This document shows, piece by piece, positions 26,100-35,301 of a DNA stretch of 64,000 bases (position 1 is the first letter of the stretch; every line of letters starts with the position of its first letter). This stretch comes from Bin80 sp026709335 (GTDB lineage: Bacteria > Bacteroidota > Rhodothermia > Rhodothermales > Bin80), in contig OZ241385.1 of NCBI GenBank assembly GCA_965200825.1, forward strand, positions 1,426,001 through 1,490,000. Direction: 5' to 3'. Position numbers and translations under genes: made by a program. Under the pieces are notes generated by a model. The model was not told where the DNA came from. It did not search any database and worked only from the letters and a program-made list of their open reading frames with translations.

Positions 26100-26720
26100 C
26101 TACCCTGCAGCGGCGGCAAAATTCTGGGCAACCTGATCCCAGTTTACTACATTCCAAAATGCAGCTACATAGTCGGGTCGACGATTTTGGTAATTCAGGT
26201 AATAGGCGTGTTCCCACACGTCCAAACCAAGAATAGGGGTATGCCCCTGCATATAAGGGCTGTCCTGATTTGCAGTTGAATACACCTGCAGCGCATCATT
26301 ACCATCCACAACAAGCCAAGCCCAACCACTACCAAACCTCGTCCCGGCAGCACTAGAAAACTTTGCCTTAAAATCCTCCAAGGAACCAAAGGTGCCATTG
26401 ATCGCAGCAGATAGATCGCCAGCCGGCGCACCGCCTCCTGAAGGGCTGAGAATCATCCAAAAAATATTGTGGTTACTAAATCCACCTCCATTGTTACGAA
26501 CCGCCGTCTGAATCCCCTCAGGTAAATCAGCAATGCTCCGCAAGATATCCTCAATTGATTTGCCTTGCAAGTCTGCATGACCCTCCAAGGCTTTATTCAG
26601 GTTCGTGGTATATGCCTGATGATGTTTTCCATGGTGAATTTCCATGGTTCGTGCGTCAATGTAAGGCTCGAGTGCAGCGTGAGTATACGGAAGGTTTGGA
26701 AGTTCAAAGGCCATTTTCAT
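26100..26720 (-). CDS. sodA: Superoxide dismutase, Mn type
   Basis: Dismutates superoxide in the cytoplasm. The 206 residues match the family. Metal ligands are H29 (MEIHHGKHH), H84 (SNHNIFW), D167 and H171 (DVWEHAYY). GGG before the second ligand and NQDSP (151-155) are the Mn-type choices; Fe-type enzymes place the key Gln near position 77. A start two codons later (MAFELPNLPY) would be equally close to the family. It stands alone, 204 bases from the end of the nuo operon. Confidence 0.95.
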   Translation of the reverse strand: MKMAFELPNLPYTHAALEPYIDARTMEIHHGKHHQAYTTNLNKALEGHADLQGKSIEDILRSIADLPEGIQTAVRNNGGGFSNHNIFWMILSPSGGGAPAGDLSAAINGTFGSLEDFKAKFSSAAGTRFGSGWAWLVVDGNDALQVYSTANQDSPYMQGHTPILGLDVWEHAYYLNYQNRRPDYVAAFWNVVNWDQVAQNFAAAAG

Positions 26721-26924
26721 GAATTATAGTTGATCCTAATGCTACCTCAGTACCTGCAAATTGTTCAAAGTAAACAAGATTTGCTCAAGGGCATCTTTTC
26801 GAATTGATGGATTTTTTTTCAGGTCAAGAATTTTGAATTTTTCCTGTTGATGATTTGCATCTGATTTGAATGATCACATCCATTTACATCCAGAAATATC
26901 CCGGATGCCCAGTGGCAAAACATT

Positions 26925-27458
26925 TTATGAACGGAAACTCATCAGCCTTTGATAATCGGACTCGGTCAAGCTGCCGCTGGATCGCAAGCTCTCAAGAGCC
27001 TTTGAAACTGCACTCCAGTCTGTTTCCTTGGATTCCGTCGAATCTGGGAGGAGCATGACCTTGGAAAGCAACTTCTCGATGAATTCAAGGCTATCAGGAT
27101 GTTTTGACAGATCAAGCTTCACCGAAAACGTCGCCCGTCCTCGATTTACCTCCATCGCAATATGTGTTCCGCGCAACCTGGATCGACTGGACTCAACAAA
27201 TACGATGTCGCGATAGTGCACGGTCTGGGATGGTTCAAGGTCTGAGTTCTGGAAAATCAAGCGATCCTCCAGAAAAACGATTCCGTCTCTGCCATTGCCG
27301 AGAAATGTACCATCATAGAGTGCAAGAATATCTTCGGGATGAGCATCTTTTGCATAATCTCGAGTGGCTCCCCGTAATCTTTTCGAGGGAATTCCCGGAG
27401 CAACATATAACCCTATCTTGGGAGCATGAGGTAAAAGATCCTCAATCAGCGTGCGCAT
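26925..27458 (-). CDS. Hypothetical protein with PH-like and SHOCT-like parts, 177 aa
   Basis: A soluble protein with a middle beta-rich region resembling bacterial PH domains (HPEDILALYDGTFLGNG, then GIVFLEDRLIFQN, about residues 40-115). Its C-terminal segment WSAVSKALESLRSSGSLTE, followed by SDYQRLMSF, looks like a SHOCT oligomerisation motif. No signal peptide. It follows nuoN by nine bases and closes the respiratory operon, so it is probably co-expressed with complex I genes. No function can be given. Confidence 0.65.
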   Translation of the reverse strand: MRTLIEDLLPHAPKIGLYVAPGIPSKRLRGATRDYAKDAHPEDILALYDGTFLGNGRDGIVFLEDRLIFQNSDLEPSQTVHYRDIVFVESSRSRLRGTHIAMEVNRGRATFSVKLDLSKHPDSLEFIEKLLSKVMLLPDSTESKETDWSAVSKALESLRSSGSLTESDYQRLMSFRS

Positions 27459-27467
27459 TTCAAGCCA

Positions 27468-28967
27468 CTATGGAAGAGCAGTATATACGCCCTGTGTGAA
27501 GAAGGAAAGGGTTAAATCCCGGACTCCAGGAACTAGGCCAATGACTAAAAGCAGGATTGCACAGATGACGAGCACAAACGAAGATGACCTAGAAACAGGA
27601 AATGAAGAAGATTGAACGGATGGATCGGCTTCAGTTGCAGGTTTCATCCAGAATACATATAAGACACGCAAATAGTAGTACCCTGAGAATACACTTGCCA
27701 ACACACCTACAATCGCCAACCAGGTAAGTCCTGCATCGATAGCAGGAGCAAAGACTGCAAGTTTCCCAAAGAATCCTCCCAAAGGAGGAAATCCTGTCAA
27801 ACTGAACATAAAAACTCCCATGGTCACACCGATCAGAGGCTTCTTGAAGCCAATGCCAGCAAGAGAATTCAGAGTCTGGAGTCGACCCTCCTTGCCATCC
27901 CATTCCAGCAATGAAATTGCACCAAACGCACCAATATTCATCAAAGCATAAATTAACAGATAATACACCGCTCCCGCATATGCTGCACTAGTTCCAGCAG
28001 CAAGCGCAATGAGTACATACCCGGCATGAGCAATCGATGAATATGCGAGCATTCGCTTCACATTATCTTGCGTGAGTGCAAGAAGATTCCCAACGACAAC
28101 TGTAACCAGTGCAACGAGCGATAGAGCCAACTGCCAGTCTGCACCTCCAAGCTGCACGGTTCCAATACCATGGTATAGAACAAGAATCAGAGCCGCAAAT
28201 GCTGCAGTCTTGGATGCCGTAGCCATAAACCCGGCTAACGGTGTAGGGGCTCCCTGATATACATCCGGAGTCCACATATGAAATGGCACTGCACCAACCT
28301 TAAACATGAAGCCTACCAGAAAAAGTGCGACACCAACCCAGAACAAGGGGCGTAATTCACTGGCAGAATATCCAATAGCCATCTCTGTGAAATACATTGT
28401 CCCTGTTGCTCCATAAATGAGGGCAATTCCATACAAGAAGAAACCTGTCGAAAATGCTCCCAATAGAAAATACTTGAGTGCACTCTCCAATGCGCCCTCG
28501 TCACTGCGAACAATTCCTGTCAGGATATAGAGTGCGATTGACATGGTTTCTAAACCAACAAAAACCGTCACCATGTTGTTAGCTGTCCCCAGCATGACCA
28601 TCCCGCTTGTGGCAAACAGTATGAGAGCATAAATTTCCCCATAACTACGCTGAATTCCTTTCAGATAAGGAACAGATAGTACAATGGAAAAAAATGAACT
28701 GGTCAGGATGACAATGTTGACAAACGAAGCGACACCACCCGTCTGAATGAGTGAAAAGAATACGGTTGACGACGGATCCCCGACTTTGTACAATTCATAT
28801 CCGAGAGCAACAACTACCGAAGCGCCTGCAATCCAGGGCACCGCAGGTGCGTCATTGCGAAAAATATCCCAGACAATTACAATGATACCAATCAGTGACA
28901 GCCAGAGAATAGACGCTCCTCCGGCTAAGTCCACAAGAATAGTATCAAACGCAGATGAAAGCTCCAT
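27468..28967 (-). CDS. nuoN: NADH-quinone oxidoreductase subunit N
   Basis: An antiporter-like proton-pumping membrane subunit of complex I. The 499 residues have about 14 hydrophobic segments and the family core: SLIPL-like GLETMSIALYILTG (~140), KYFLLGAFSTGFFLYG (~164), KVGAVPFHMWTPDVYQGAP (~222, including the conserved Lys) and NVKRMLAYSSIAHAGY (~300). A C-terminal GFPPLGGFFGK (~390) is typical. It is separated from nuoM by nhaD and the pterin dehydratase gene but remains in the same close-packed run. Confidence 0.95.
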   Translation of the reverse strand: MELSSAFDTILVDLAGGASILWLSLIGIIVIVWDIFRNDAPAVPWIAGASVVVALGYELYKVGDPSSTVFFSLIQTGGVASFVNIVILTSSFFSIVLSVPYLKGIQRSYGEIYALILFATSGMVMLGTANNMVTVFVGLETMSIALYILTGIVRSDEGALESALKYFLLGAFSTGFFLYGIALIYGATGTMYFTEMAIGYSASELRPLFWVGVALFLVGFMFKVGAVPFHMWTPDVYQGAPTPLAGFMATASKTAAFAALILVLYHGIGTVQLGGADWQLALSLVALVTVVVGNLLALTQDNVKRMLAYSSIAHAGYVLIALAAGTSAAYAGAVYYLLIYALMNIGAFGAISLLEWDGKEGRLQTLNSLAGIGFKKPLIGVTMGVFMFSLTGFPPLGGFFGKLAVFAPAIDAGLTWLAIVGVLASVFSGYYYLRVLYVFWMKPATEADPSVQSSSFPVSRSSSFVLVICAILLLVIGLVPGVRDLTLSFFTQGVYTALP

Positions 28968-28976
28968 TCGTAAAGC

Positions 28977-29270
28977 TTACTTGCTGGCTACTTGATCAAT
29001 CGCTCGCGCCAGAACTACATCCAAGTGAGTCACCTTATTGCCTACGCTATGAGTGGTGAGTTCAATGCGGACCTGATTGTACACATTGTAGAGAATTGGA
29101 TGGTGATCTATATGATCTGCATGAAACGAAATCTCAACAATAAATGCAATTGCTTCGCGAAAATCTGCAAATTTGAAGGTCTTGGTGAGACGATCCTTTT
29201 GATAGTCCCAGTTCTCGAGTGACTTAAGAGCTTTCTCAAGTTCTGATTTTCCCAGAGCAGATTGATCCAT
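28977..29270 (-). CDS. 4a-hydroxytetrahydrobiopterin dehydratase (PCD/DCoH)
   Basis: Dehydrates 4a-hydroxy-tetrahydropterin, recycling the pterin cofactor of aromatic amino acid hydroxylases. The 97 residues match the family. The signature is HADHIDHHPILYNVY (residues ~51-65), followed by RIELTTHS and LDVVLARAID. No phenylalanine hydroxylase is in the window, so its substrate here is uncertain. It sits nine bases before nuoN and 31 after nhaD, inside the complex I operon, an unexpected place. Confidence 0.92.
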   Translation of the reverse strand: MDQSALGKSELEKALKSLENWDYQKDRLTKTFKFADFREAIAFIVEISFHADHIDHHPILYNVYNQVRIELTTHSVGNKVTHLDVVLARAIDQVASK

Positions 29271-29301
29271 TAGTTCAAGCTTTATTTATTGTAATTATTC
29301 G

Positions 29302-30840
29302 TTACTGAAAAACCCAGCCACTATAAAAAACCAGCCATACCACTGTATAAACCGGCAACAAGATCGTTAATCCATACTTGACGAGGTAACCGACAAACGA
29401 TGGTACATCCACATTGTTGGATTCGGCAATCGCCTTGACCATAAAGTTGGGGGCGTTGCCAATGTACGTCATTGCACCAAAGAATACGGCTGCAATCGAA
29501 ATAGCCGACAGATAGAGTGCCTCCTTCCTAGCAAATTCTTTTACATCCGCCGCAACGTTCACATCTAGGTTGAATTTACCCATCGCCGCAGCAAGAAAAT
29601 TCAGATAGGTGGGAGCATTGTCCAAAAAACCAGACAATATACCGGTTCCCCAATAGAATGTAGTCGCATTAAGAGCAGATGCATTCACGGCGGCATAATT
29701 CGAAATCAATGCCAGTGCCGGCACCATACAGGCAAAAATTCCAAGGAACAACCAAGCCACTTCCCGTATGGGTTCAAATGTGAATTCATTCTTTTTCAGG
29801 GCATCCTTGTCACAATACAGGAAAGCAAGCGCGCACATTGAGAACATGATAATCTCTCGAATTCCAAACGGGAGATGATAGGTTCCGACCAAATCCCATT
29901 GTGTCCCCTTTAGTTGTGTGATTACATTCGGATCGATAAACACAGATATGATAATGATCGCCACAAAAATGAAGCTCCTTGTGCCCTGAAGTTCTATCGT
30001 TTTTCCGGAAGAAATATCCGTTGTCGACTTTTCTTTATTACGACTATCTATTACATAAAAGATGGCTAGAAGTATGAGCAAGGTGGGCGCCCAGATGTAC
30101 CATAAATGAGCAGCGGTCCAGAAAAATGGCACACCACGCAAGAACCCGAGAAAAAGCGGTGGATCTCCAATCGGCGTCATCGCACCACCCACATTGGCAA
30201 CAATGAAAATGAAAAAAACAATATGATATGCTTTTAAGCGTCCCTTATTGAGCCGCATGTAGGGGCGAATAAAGAGCATTGCTGCGCCGGTAGTTGCAAT
30301 CAAGTTTGCTATGATTGCACCCACAGAAAGGAGTGAAACGTTCGCCAGAGGAGTCCCCCTTGCATTGACTTTCAAAAATATTCCACTAGCCGCTATAAAG
30401 AGCGAAGCGACCAACGCGATAAACGAGAGATACTCCTGCAGGGCATGTAACATGGAAATCCCATCCTGGAGTACGAAGAGATAATACACCGTTACAAACA
30501 ATCCCAAGGCTACCGCATATTTGGGATAGTGGCTATGCCAATGATGCGCGTAAAAGAGTGGGCCCGTGGCAATCAAAAGTAAAAGCAGTATGAAGGGAAT
30601 AACCAGCCACAGGGGAGGGAGCACCTTCTTATGCCCTCCATAGCCCTCTTCATGATCTCCATCAGCATGGGACTCCTGATCCTCATGACCCGCATCTTCG
30701 GAGTCCTCCATCATTTCATCGCTGCTCTGTATTTCCTGAACTGTGTCAGGGGTAACTTCAGAGTCTTGGGCAAGAGCCCGGTGACTGTTCCCCAACAGAA
30801 GGAGTACAAACAATACATATAAGATTCTTGGAAAAGTCAT
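29302..30840 (-). CDS. nhaD: NhaD-type sodium/proton antiporter with acidic, His-rich N-terminal extension
   Basis: A 512-residue membrane antiporter of the ion transporter superfamily. A signal-like segment (1-25, ending ALAQ) is followed by an acidic, His-containing stretch (26-70; DEMMEDSEDAGHEDQES and similar). About 12 membrane segments follow. Family blocks: ATTGAAMLFIRP (~190), NVGGAMTPIGDPPLFLGFL (~215), WGTGILSGFLDNAPTYLNF (~405) and AMTYIGNAPNFMVKAI (~465). It would export Na+ in exchange for H+. It lies between nuoM and nuoN (13 and 31 bases from its neighbours), linking sodium export with the respiratory chain. Confidence 0.92.
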   Translation of the reverse strand: MTFPRILYVLFVLLLLGNSHRALAQDSEVTPDTVQEIQSSDEMMEDSEDAGHEDQESHADGDHEEGYGGHKKVLPPLWLVIPFILLLLLIATGPLFYAHHWHSHYPKYAVALGLFVTVYYLFVLQDGISMLHALQEYLSFIALVASLFIAASGIFLKVNARGTPLANVSLLSVGAIIANLIATTGAAMLFIRPYMRLNKGRLKAYHIVFFIFIVANVGGAMTPIGDPPLFLGFLRGVPFFWTAAHLWYIWAPTLLILLAIFYVIDSRNKEKSTTDISSGKTIELQGTRSFIFVAIIIISVFIDPNVITQLKGTQWDLVGTYHLPFGIREIIMFSMCALAFLYCDKDALKKNEFTFEPIREVAWLFLGIFACMVPALALISNYAAVNASALNATTFYWGTGILSGFLDNAPTYLNFLAAAMGKFNLDVNVAADVKEFARKEALYLSAISIAAVFFGAMTYIGNAPNFMVKAIAESNNVDVPSFVGYLVKYGLTILLPVYTVVWLVFYSGWVFQ

Positions 30841-30853
30841 GAAATAATATCAA

Positions 30854-32467
30854 TTATGGTTCAGAACCAGAAGGAGTTGCGGGAGCCGTGGATTGCATCA
30901 TTTTTCGTTGTAAGTCGAACATGCGCTGAGAATCAGGATCATCAATCTCCGCAATCGTGCGTTTTTCTTCAATTACTTCCAAGAGTCGCTCTGCTGCAGG
31001 TTCACTCACCTTTAAGAAAGGCTGTGGCATTAAGCCAAGCAAAATCATCAGAAGAGCCATTGGAACCATGATCACCAACTCCCGCCCATTCAAGTCAGGC
31101 ATATTTCGGTTCGCGTCGGATGTCAGTGGGCCAAAAAACATTCGACTTAACATCCAGAGCAGGTAGATTGCAGCAAGAATTACACCCGTCGTTGCAAGAA
31201 TGGTCAGCACCTGCATCCCCGGTATCCCGCTACCAAATGCGCCGACCAAGATCAAAAATTCTCCAACAAAACCATTCAAACCAGGAAGTCCCGCACTTGC
31301 AAGTGCAGTGAGTACCATAAAAAAAGTCAAAACAGGTACAGATTTAGCAATACCACCATAGTCAGCCATCAAGCGTGTGTGCCTTCTCTCGTACAACATC
31401 CCGACAATCAAAAATAACGCACCTGTCGAAATACCATGATTAATCATCTGAATCATTGCACCTTGAATACTCTGGAGTGTCAACGCAAATATTCCAAGCA
31501 CGACAAACCCCAAATGGCTTACACTTGAATAGGCCACCAGTTTTTTTGCGTCACTCTGTGCACGCGAAACCAATGCACCATATACAATCCCGATCACAGC
31601 CAAAATACCAATCAGTTGTGTATGTTCGGCAGATGCACTAGGAAAAAAGGGAAGACAAAAGCGAATTAATCCATAGGTCCCCATCTTAAGCAAAACTCCT
31701 GCAAGAACAACAGATCCCCCTGTTGGTGCCTGTACGTGAGCATCCGGCAACCAGGTGTGGAATGGGAAAATTGGGACTTTGATTGCGAAGGCAAATGCAA
31801 AAAGCACAAATAACCAAGTCTGCATTCCAAGGGGAACATGAAATGACAACAGCTTAAAGTAATTCGTCGTGAAAACCCCATCATTGATCGCATTGCCCGC
31901 TGCATACCCCAAGTATATAATTGCAACCAACATCAGCAGAGAACCGACCATTGTATATATCACGAACTTGATCGCTGCGTAGATACGTCTCTCCCCTCCC
32001 CAGATCCCAATGAGGAAGTACATCGGAATCAATGTCAATTCAAAGAAAATGTAGAAAAGAAGCACATCAAATGCGCAAAATACCCCTGTCATTCCCGTCT
32101 GCAGAATGAGCAGAAGAACATGATAGCCCTTGGTATTTTCTGTGATATAGGTCCAGGAGCACAAAACAATGATTGGCCCCAGAAAAGTCGTCAAAAGCAC
32201 AAGCAGCAAACTGAATCCGTCAACACCAATGAGATAGCGTACATCCAAGCTCTCTGAAATCAACGAAAAATCCACACTCTGAAACTGAAGTTCTGCGGCA
32301 GCAGCAGCATCAAATCCGAACCACAGTGGTAGCGATAATAGAAATGCCGCAAACGTTACAAAAAGAGCAAACCACCGAACGGAGCGATCACTCGGTGCAA
32401 AAAGCATTACGAGCGCTCCTGCCAAAGGCAAGAAAATCACAGCAGTCAAGAGGTTTGACAGTTCCAT
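30854..32467 (-). CDS. nuoM: NADH-quinone oxidoreductase subunit M
   Basis: Antiporter-like subunit of complex I. 537 residues with about 14 membrane segments. Conserved parts: LIGVDGFSLLLVLLTTF (~79), FFELTLIPMYFLIG with the key Glu (~140), FAIKVPIFPFHTWLPDAH (~230, key Lys), LVAYSSVSHLGFV (~310) and GLPGLNGFVGEF (~400). A ~60-residue cytoplasmic tail rich in charged residues ends the protein, somewhat longer than usual. 15 bases after nuoL and 13 before nhaD. Confidence 0.96.
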   Translation of the reverse strand: MELSNLLTAVIFLPLAGALVMLFAPSDRSVRWFALFVTFAAFLLSLPLWFGFDAAAAAELQFQSVDFSLISESLDVRYLIGVDGFSLLLVLLTTFLGPIIVLCSWTYITENTKGYHVLLLILQTGMTGVFCAFDVLLFYIFFELTLIPMYFLIGIWGGERRIYAAIKFVIYTMVGSLLMLVAIIYLGYAAGNAINDGVFTTNYFKLLSFHVPLGMQTWLFVLFAFAFAIKVPIFPFHTWLPDAHVQAPTGGSVVLAGVLLKMGTYGLIRFCLPFFPSASAEHTQLIGILAVIGIVYGALVSRAQSDAKKLVAYSSVSHLGFVVLGIFALTLQSIQGAMIQMINHGISTGALFLIVGMLYERRHTRLMADYGGIAKSVPVLTFFMVLTALASAGLPGLNGFVGEFLILVGAFGSGIPGMQVLTILATTGVILAAIYLLWMLSRMFFGPLTSDANRNMPDLNGRELVIMVPMALLMILLGLMPQPFLKVSEPAAERLLEVIEEKRTIAEIDDPDSQRMFDLQRKMMQSTAPATPSGSEP

Positions 32468-32482
32468 TGGATGTTTGCGAGG

Positions 32483-34477
32483 TTAAAACAAAAAGAGAGC
32501 AATCATCAAAATTGATCCCAGTACAATGGCAAGCGCATAATTCTGTACAACCCCTGTCTGGAAACGCCCAAATAACCAACTAAACGCCATGGATACCCGT
32601 CCTGCCGCGTTGACCAATCCGTCTACAACATGCTGATCAAAAGGAGCAAATGTTTTCTCTGCACCTCCGATCACTGGCCGCACAATCGTGCGCTCATAAA
32701 ATTTATCCCAATAATAGCTTGACTGCCACCAGCGGTAGAGTTTGCCGAACCTAGCTCGAATCAGTTCATCTCCACCGAGCTCATATTTGGCAAAAAATCG
32801 CCATGCCCACAGAACTCCGACGACTGCAATGACAGCTCCCAGCAGGATTAATCCAATTTCGACGGAAACACTGATATGAGCATGAATCTCGGGCTCACCA
32901 ACAGGCCCTGGATGATCTCCATGCCCGACTAGATAGTCATGAATCCAATTGGACAACCCGATCTTTTCCGCAATCTTTGGAAACCCAATTGCTCCACCGA
33001 TCATCGATAGACCTGCGAGTATGATCAATGGCAAAGTCATGGAGGAAGGAGACTCATGAGGATGCACTTCATTCTGCATCGGCCATCTGGCTTTTCCCTC
33101 GAAAGTCAGCATGTATGAGCGTGTCATATAGAACGCGGTGAGCAGTGCCGTGAGGATCCCAACCCCCCAAACAAACCACGCGTATCCATTCCCGTCATAT
33201 CCGTACTCAAATGCCTTGAAGAGAATCTCATCTTTGGAAAAGAACCCCGCAGTCAAGGGAATCCCCGCAATTGCAAGAGTAGACAAGAGGTAGGTCCATC
33301 GAGTCACGGGCATAAACTTTTTCAGCCCTCCCATGAAACTCATGTCCTGTGCATCAAAATCACCAGCATAACCCTTATCCCGTAAATCATGTTCAACATG
33401 ATGCATTCCATGAATTACGCTGCCCGATCCCAAAAACAGACAGGCCTTAAAGAAAGCATGTGTTATGACGTGGAAAATTGCCACAAAAAAAGCTCCAACT
33501 CCTGCTGCCATAAACATGTATCCCAACTGGGAAACTGTTGAGTATGCAAGAACACGCTTTATGTCATTCTGAGTCAATGCAATGGTAGCTGCAACAATGG
33601 CGGTTAATGCGCCCACAATGGCAATCAACATCATCACATCAGGTGTCATCAAAACTAATGGAGAGAGTCTTGCCAACAGGTAGAGGCCACTCGTCACCAT
33701 CGTAGCGGCGTGGATCAGAGCAGAAACCGGTGTAGGACCTGCCATGGCATCGGGAAGCCAAATGAACAAAGGAATCTGTGCACTTTTTCCCGTTGCTCCA
33801 AGGAACAATAGAAATACGACCATAGCAATGGTTCCCTCTGACATCGCACCTGCACCCGAGAGAATGCTGTCAAAGTCCAGACTTCCAATTTCCTGAACCA
33901 GCATAAACATGGCAATCAGGAAAGCGAAGTCCCCAACCCTGTTCACGATAAATGCTTTGCTTGCCGCAGCACTGTTTTTACGTTCTTCGTACCAGAATCC
34001 TATTAGAAGATATGAGCAAAGTCCAACTCCTTCCCAACCGAGAAACATGAGCAATAGGTTATTCGCAAGAACCAGGTTCAGCATCATGAAGATGAACAGG
34101 TTCAGGTAGGCAAAGAATTTCCAGAAAGAACGATCCTCGGCCATATAGCCCGTTGCATATACATGAATGAGGGCGCCAACACCAGTCACTACCAGTGTCA
34201 TGATCAGGGAGAGTTGATCAATCCGATAGGCTATTTCCACGGAAAAATCCCCCACTCCCATCCAAGTATAGATAGACGTGATGAACGCTGTATCCACTCC
34301 TTGGATAAAGAGCATGGCTGCAAGTCCAAAAGGAATTGCGACCATGAGGGTCCCGATGGTACCCAATAGCCCTTTATGTGTGCGCAATCCACGCGCAAAC
34401 AGTGGGACTAATCCCAAAAACGCTGCCCCTATAAGGGGGAGCAGGATAATCAGTTGAACAGTGAGATCAGTTGACAT
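32483..34477 (-). CDS. nuoL: NADH-quinone oxidoreductase subunit L
   Basis: The distal proton-pumping subunit of complex I. 664 residues with about 16 membrane segments and the long lateral helix region near the C-terminus. Signatures: YRIDQLSLIMTLVVTGVG (~84), FLGWEGVGLCSYLLIGFWY (~145, key Glu), KSAQIPLFIWLPDAMAGPTPVSALIHAATMV (in pieces, ~230-262, key Lys) and TQNDIKRVLAYSTVSQLGYM (~303). It is 8 bases after nuoK. Confidence 0.96.
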   Translation of the reverse strand: MSTDLTVQLIILLPLIGAAFLGLVPLFARGLRTHKGLLGTIGTLMVAIPFGLAAMLFIQGVDTAFITSIYTWMGVGDFSVEIAYRIDQLSLIMTLVVTGVGALIHVYATGYMAEDRSFWKFFAYLNLFIFMMLNLVLANNLLLMFLGWEGVGLCSYLLIGFWYEERKNSAAASKAFIVNRVGDFAFLIAMFMLVQEIGSLDFDSILSGAGAMSEGTIAMVVFLLFLGATGKSAQIPLFIWLPDAMAGPTPVSALIHAATMVTSGLYLLARLSPLVLMTPDVMMLIAIVGALTAIVAATIALTQNDIKRVLAYSTVSQLGYMFMAAGVGAFFVAIFHVITHAFFKACLFLGSGSVIHGMHHVEHDLRDKGYAGDFDAQDMSFMGGLKKFMPVTRWTYLLSTLAIAGIPLTAGFFSKDEILFKAFEYGYDGNGYAWFVWGVGILTALLTAFYMTRSYMLTFEGKARWPMQNEVHPHESPSSMTLPLIILAGLSMIGGAIGFPKIAEKIGLSNWIHDYLVGHGDHPGPVGEPEIHAHISVSVEIGLILLGAVIAVVGVLWAWRFFAKYELGGDELIRARFGKLYRWWQSSYYWDKFYERTIVRPVIGGAEKTFAPFDQHVVDGLVNAAGRVSMAFSWLFGRFQTGVVQNYALAIVLGSILMIALFLF

Positions 34478-34485
34478 GGATTGGC

Positions 34486-34791
34486 TCAGTGCCTGAACAA
34501 CTTGATATTGTTAACATCCACTGTGAGCTTGTTGCGGAAGATTGCAATGACAATGGCAAGACCAATTGCTGCTTCGGCTGCAGCAACCGAAATTACAAAA
34601 AACACCAAAATCTGACCAGACACGTCGCCCATAAATTGAGCAAATGCAATCAATGTAATATTCACTGCATTCAGCATAAGCTCTATGGACATCAAGATCA
34701 CAATCAGATTACTCCGGAATAAAACTCCCATCACTCCGATGGAAAAGAGTACCGCACTGAGCGTCAAATACCATGTAAGTGGAATTCCCAT
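34486..34791 (-). CDS. nuoK: NADH-quinone oxidoreductase subunit K
   Basis: A small membrane subunit of complex I. 101 residues with three membrane helices, the usual size. The two conserved Glu residues sit in helices 2 and 3 (SIELMLNAVNI and AAAEAAIGLAIV). It lies 6 bases after nuoJ. Confidence 0.96.
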   Translation of the reverse strand: MGIPLTWYLTLSAVLFSIGVMGVLFRSNLIVILMSIELMLNAVNITLIAFAQFMGDVSGQILVFFVISVAAAEAAIGLAIVIAIFRNKLTVDVNNIKLFRH

Positions 34792-34797
34792 GATGGC

Positions 34798-35301
34798 TTA
34801 TTCAAACGTACGCTTGGCAAGGATAACCGCACCTACAGTGGCCACCAAAAGCAGGATTCCGATGATTTCAAACGGGAGCACATAGCGAGTAAACAATTCT
34901 TCTGCGATTTTTATCGCAGTCCCTGATTCTGGATGATCAATCACAGCAGAAGATAGTGACTCCGACGTAGTTGAAGTGACATAAACCAACTGCCCCAAAA
35001 TGACGGTGAACAAAACAAATCCAACCCCTTTTTTCACATCAATGCGATCTGCAACCGGGACCGCACCCAGATTAAGTAGCATGATAACAAAAAGAAAGAG
35101 TACCATAATTGCCCCCGCATAAACCAAAACCTGAACAACAGCAATAAATTCAGCACTCAGCGTCACGTAAAGGCCCGCTACGCAGAGCATCACAAGAATC
35201 AGCCATAATGCGCTTTGTACAGGACTACGAGAAACCAGCATCGCCAGCGATGCAATTACTGCAATCAGACTGGATGCAATGAAAAATATTTCAGCAAACA
35301 T
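34798..35301 (-). CDS. nuoJ: NADH-quinone oxidoreductase subunit J
   Basis: A membrane subunit of complex I. 167 residues with five hydrophobic segments. LYVTLSAEFIAVVQVLVYAG (about residues 45-64) is the NuoJ signature and contains the pi-bulge helix, and VMLLNLGAV follows. It is the first gene of the run; nuoA to nuoI must be encoded elsewhere. A possible promoter box lies just upstream. Confidence 0.95.
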   Translation of the reverse strand: MFAEIFFIASSLIAVIASLAMLVSRSPVQSALWLILVMLCVAGLYVTLSAEFIAVVQVLVYAGAIMVLFLFVIMLLNLGAVPVADRIDVKKGVGFVLFTVILGQLVYVTSTTSESLSSAVIDHPESGTAIKIAEELFTRYVLPFEIIGILLLVATVGAVILAKRTFE

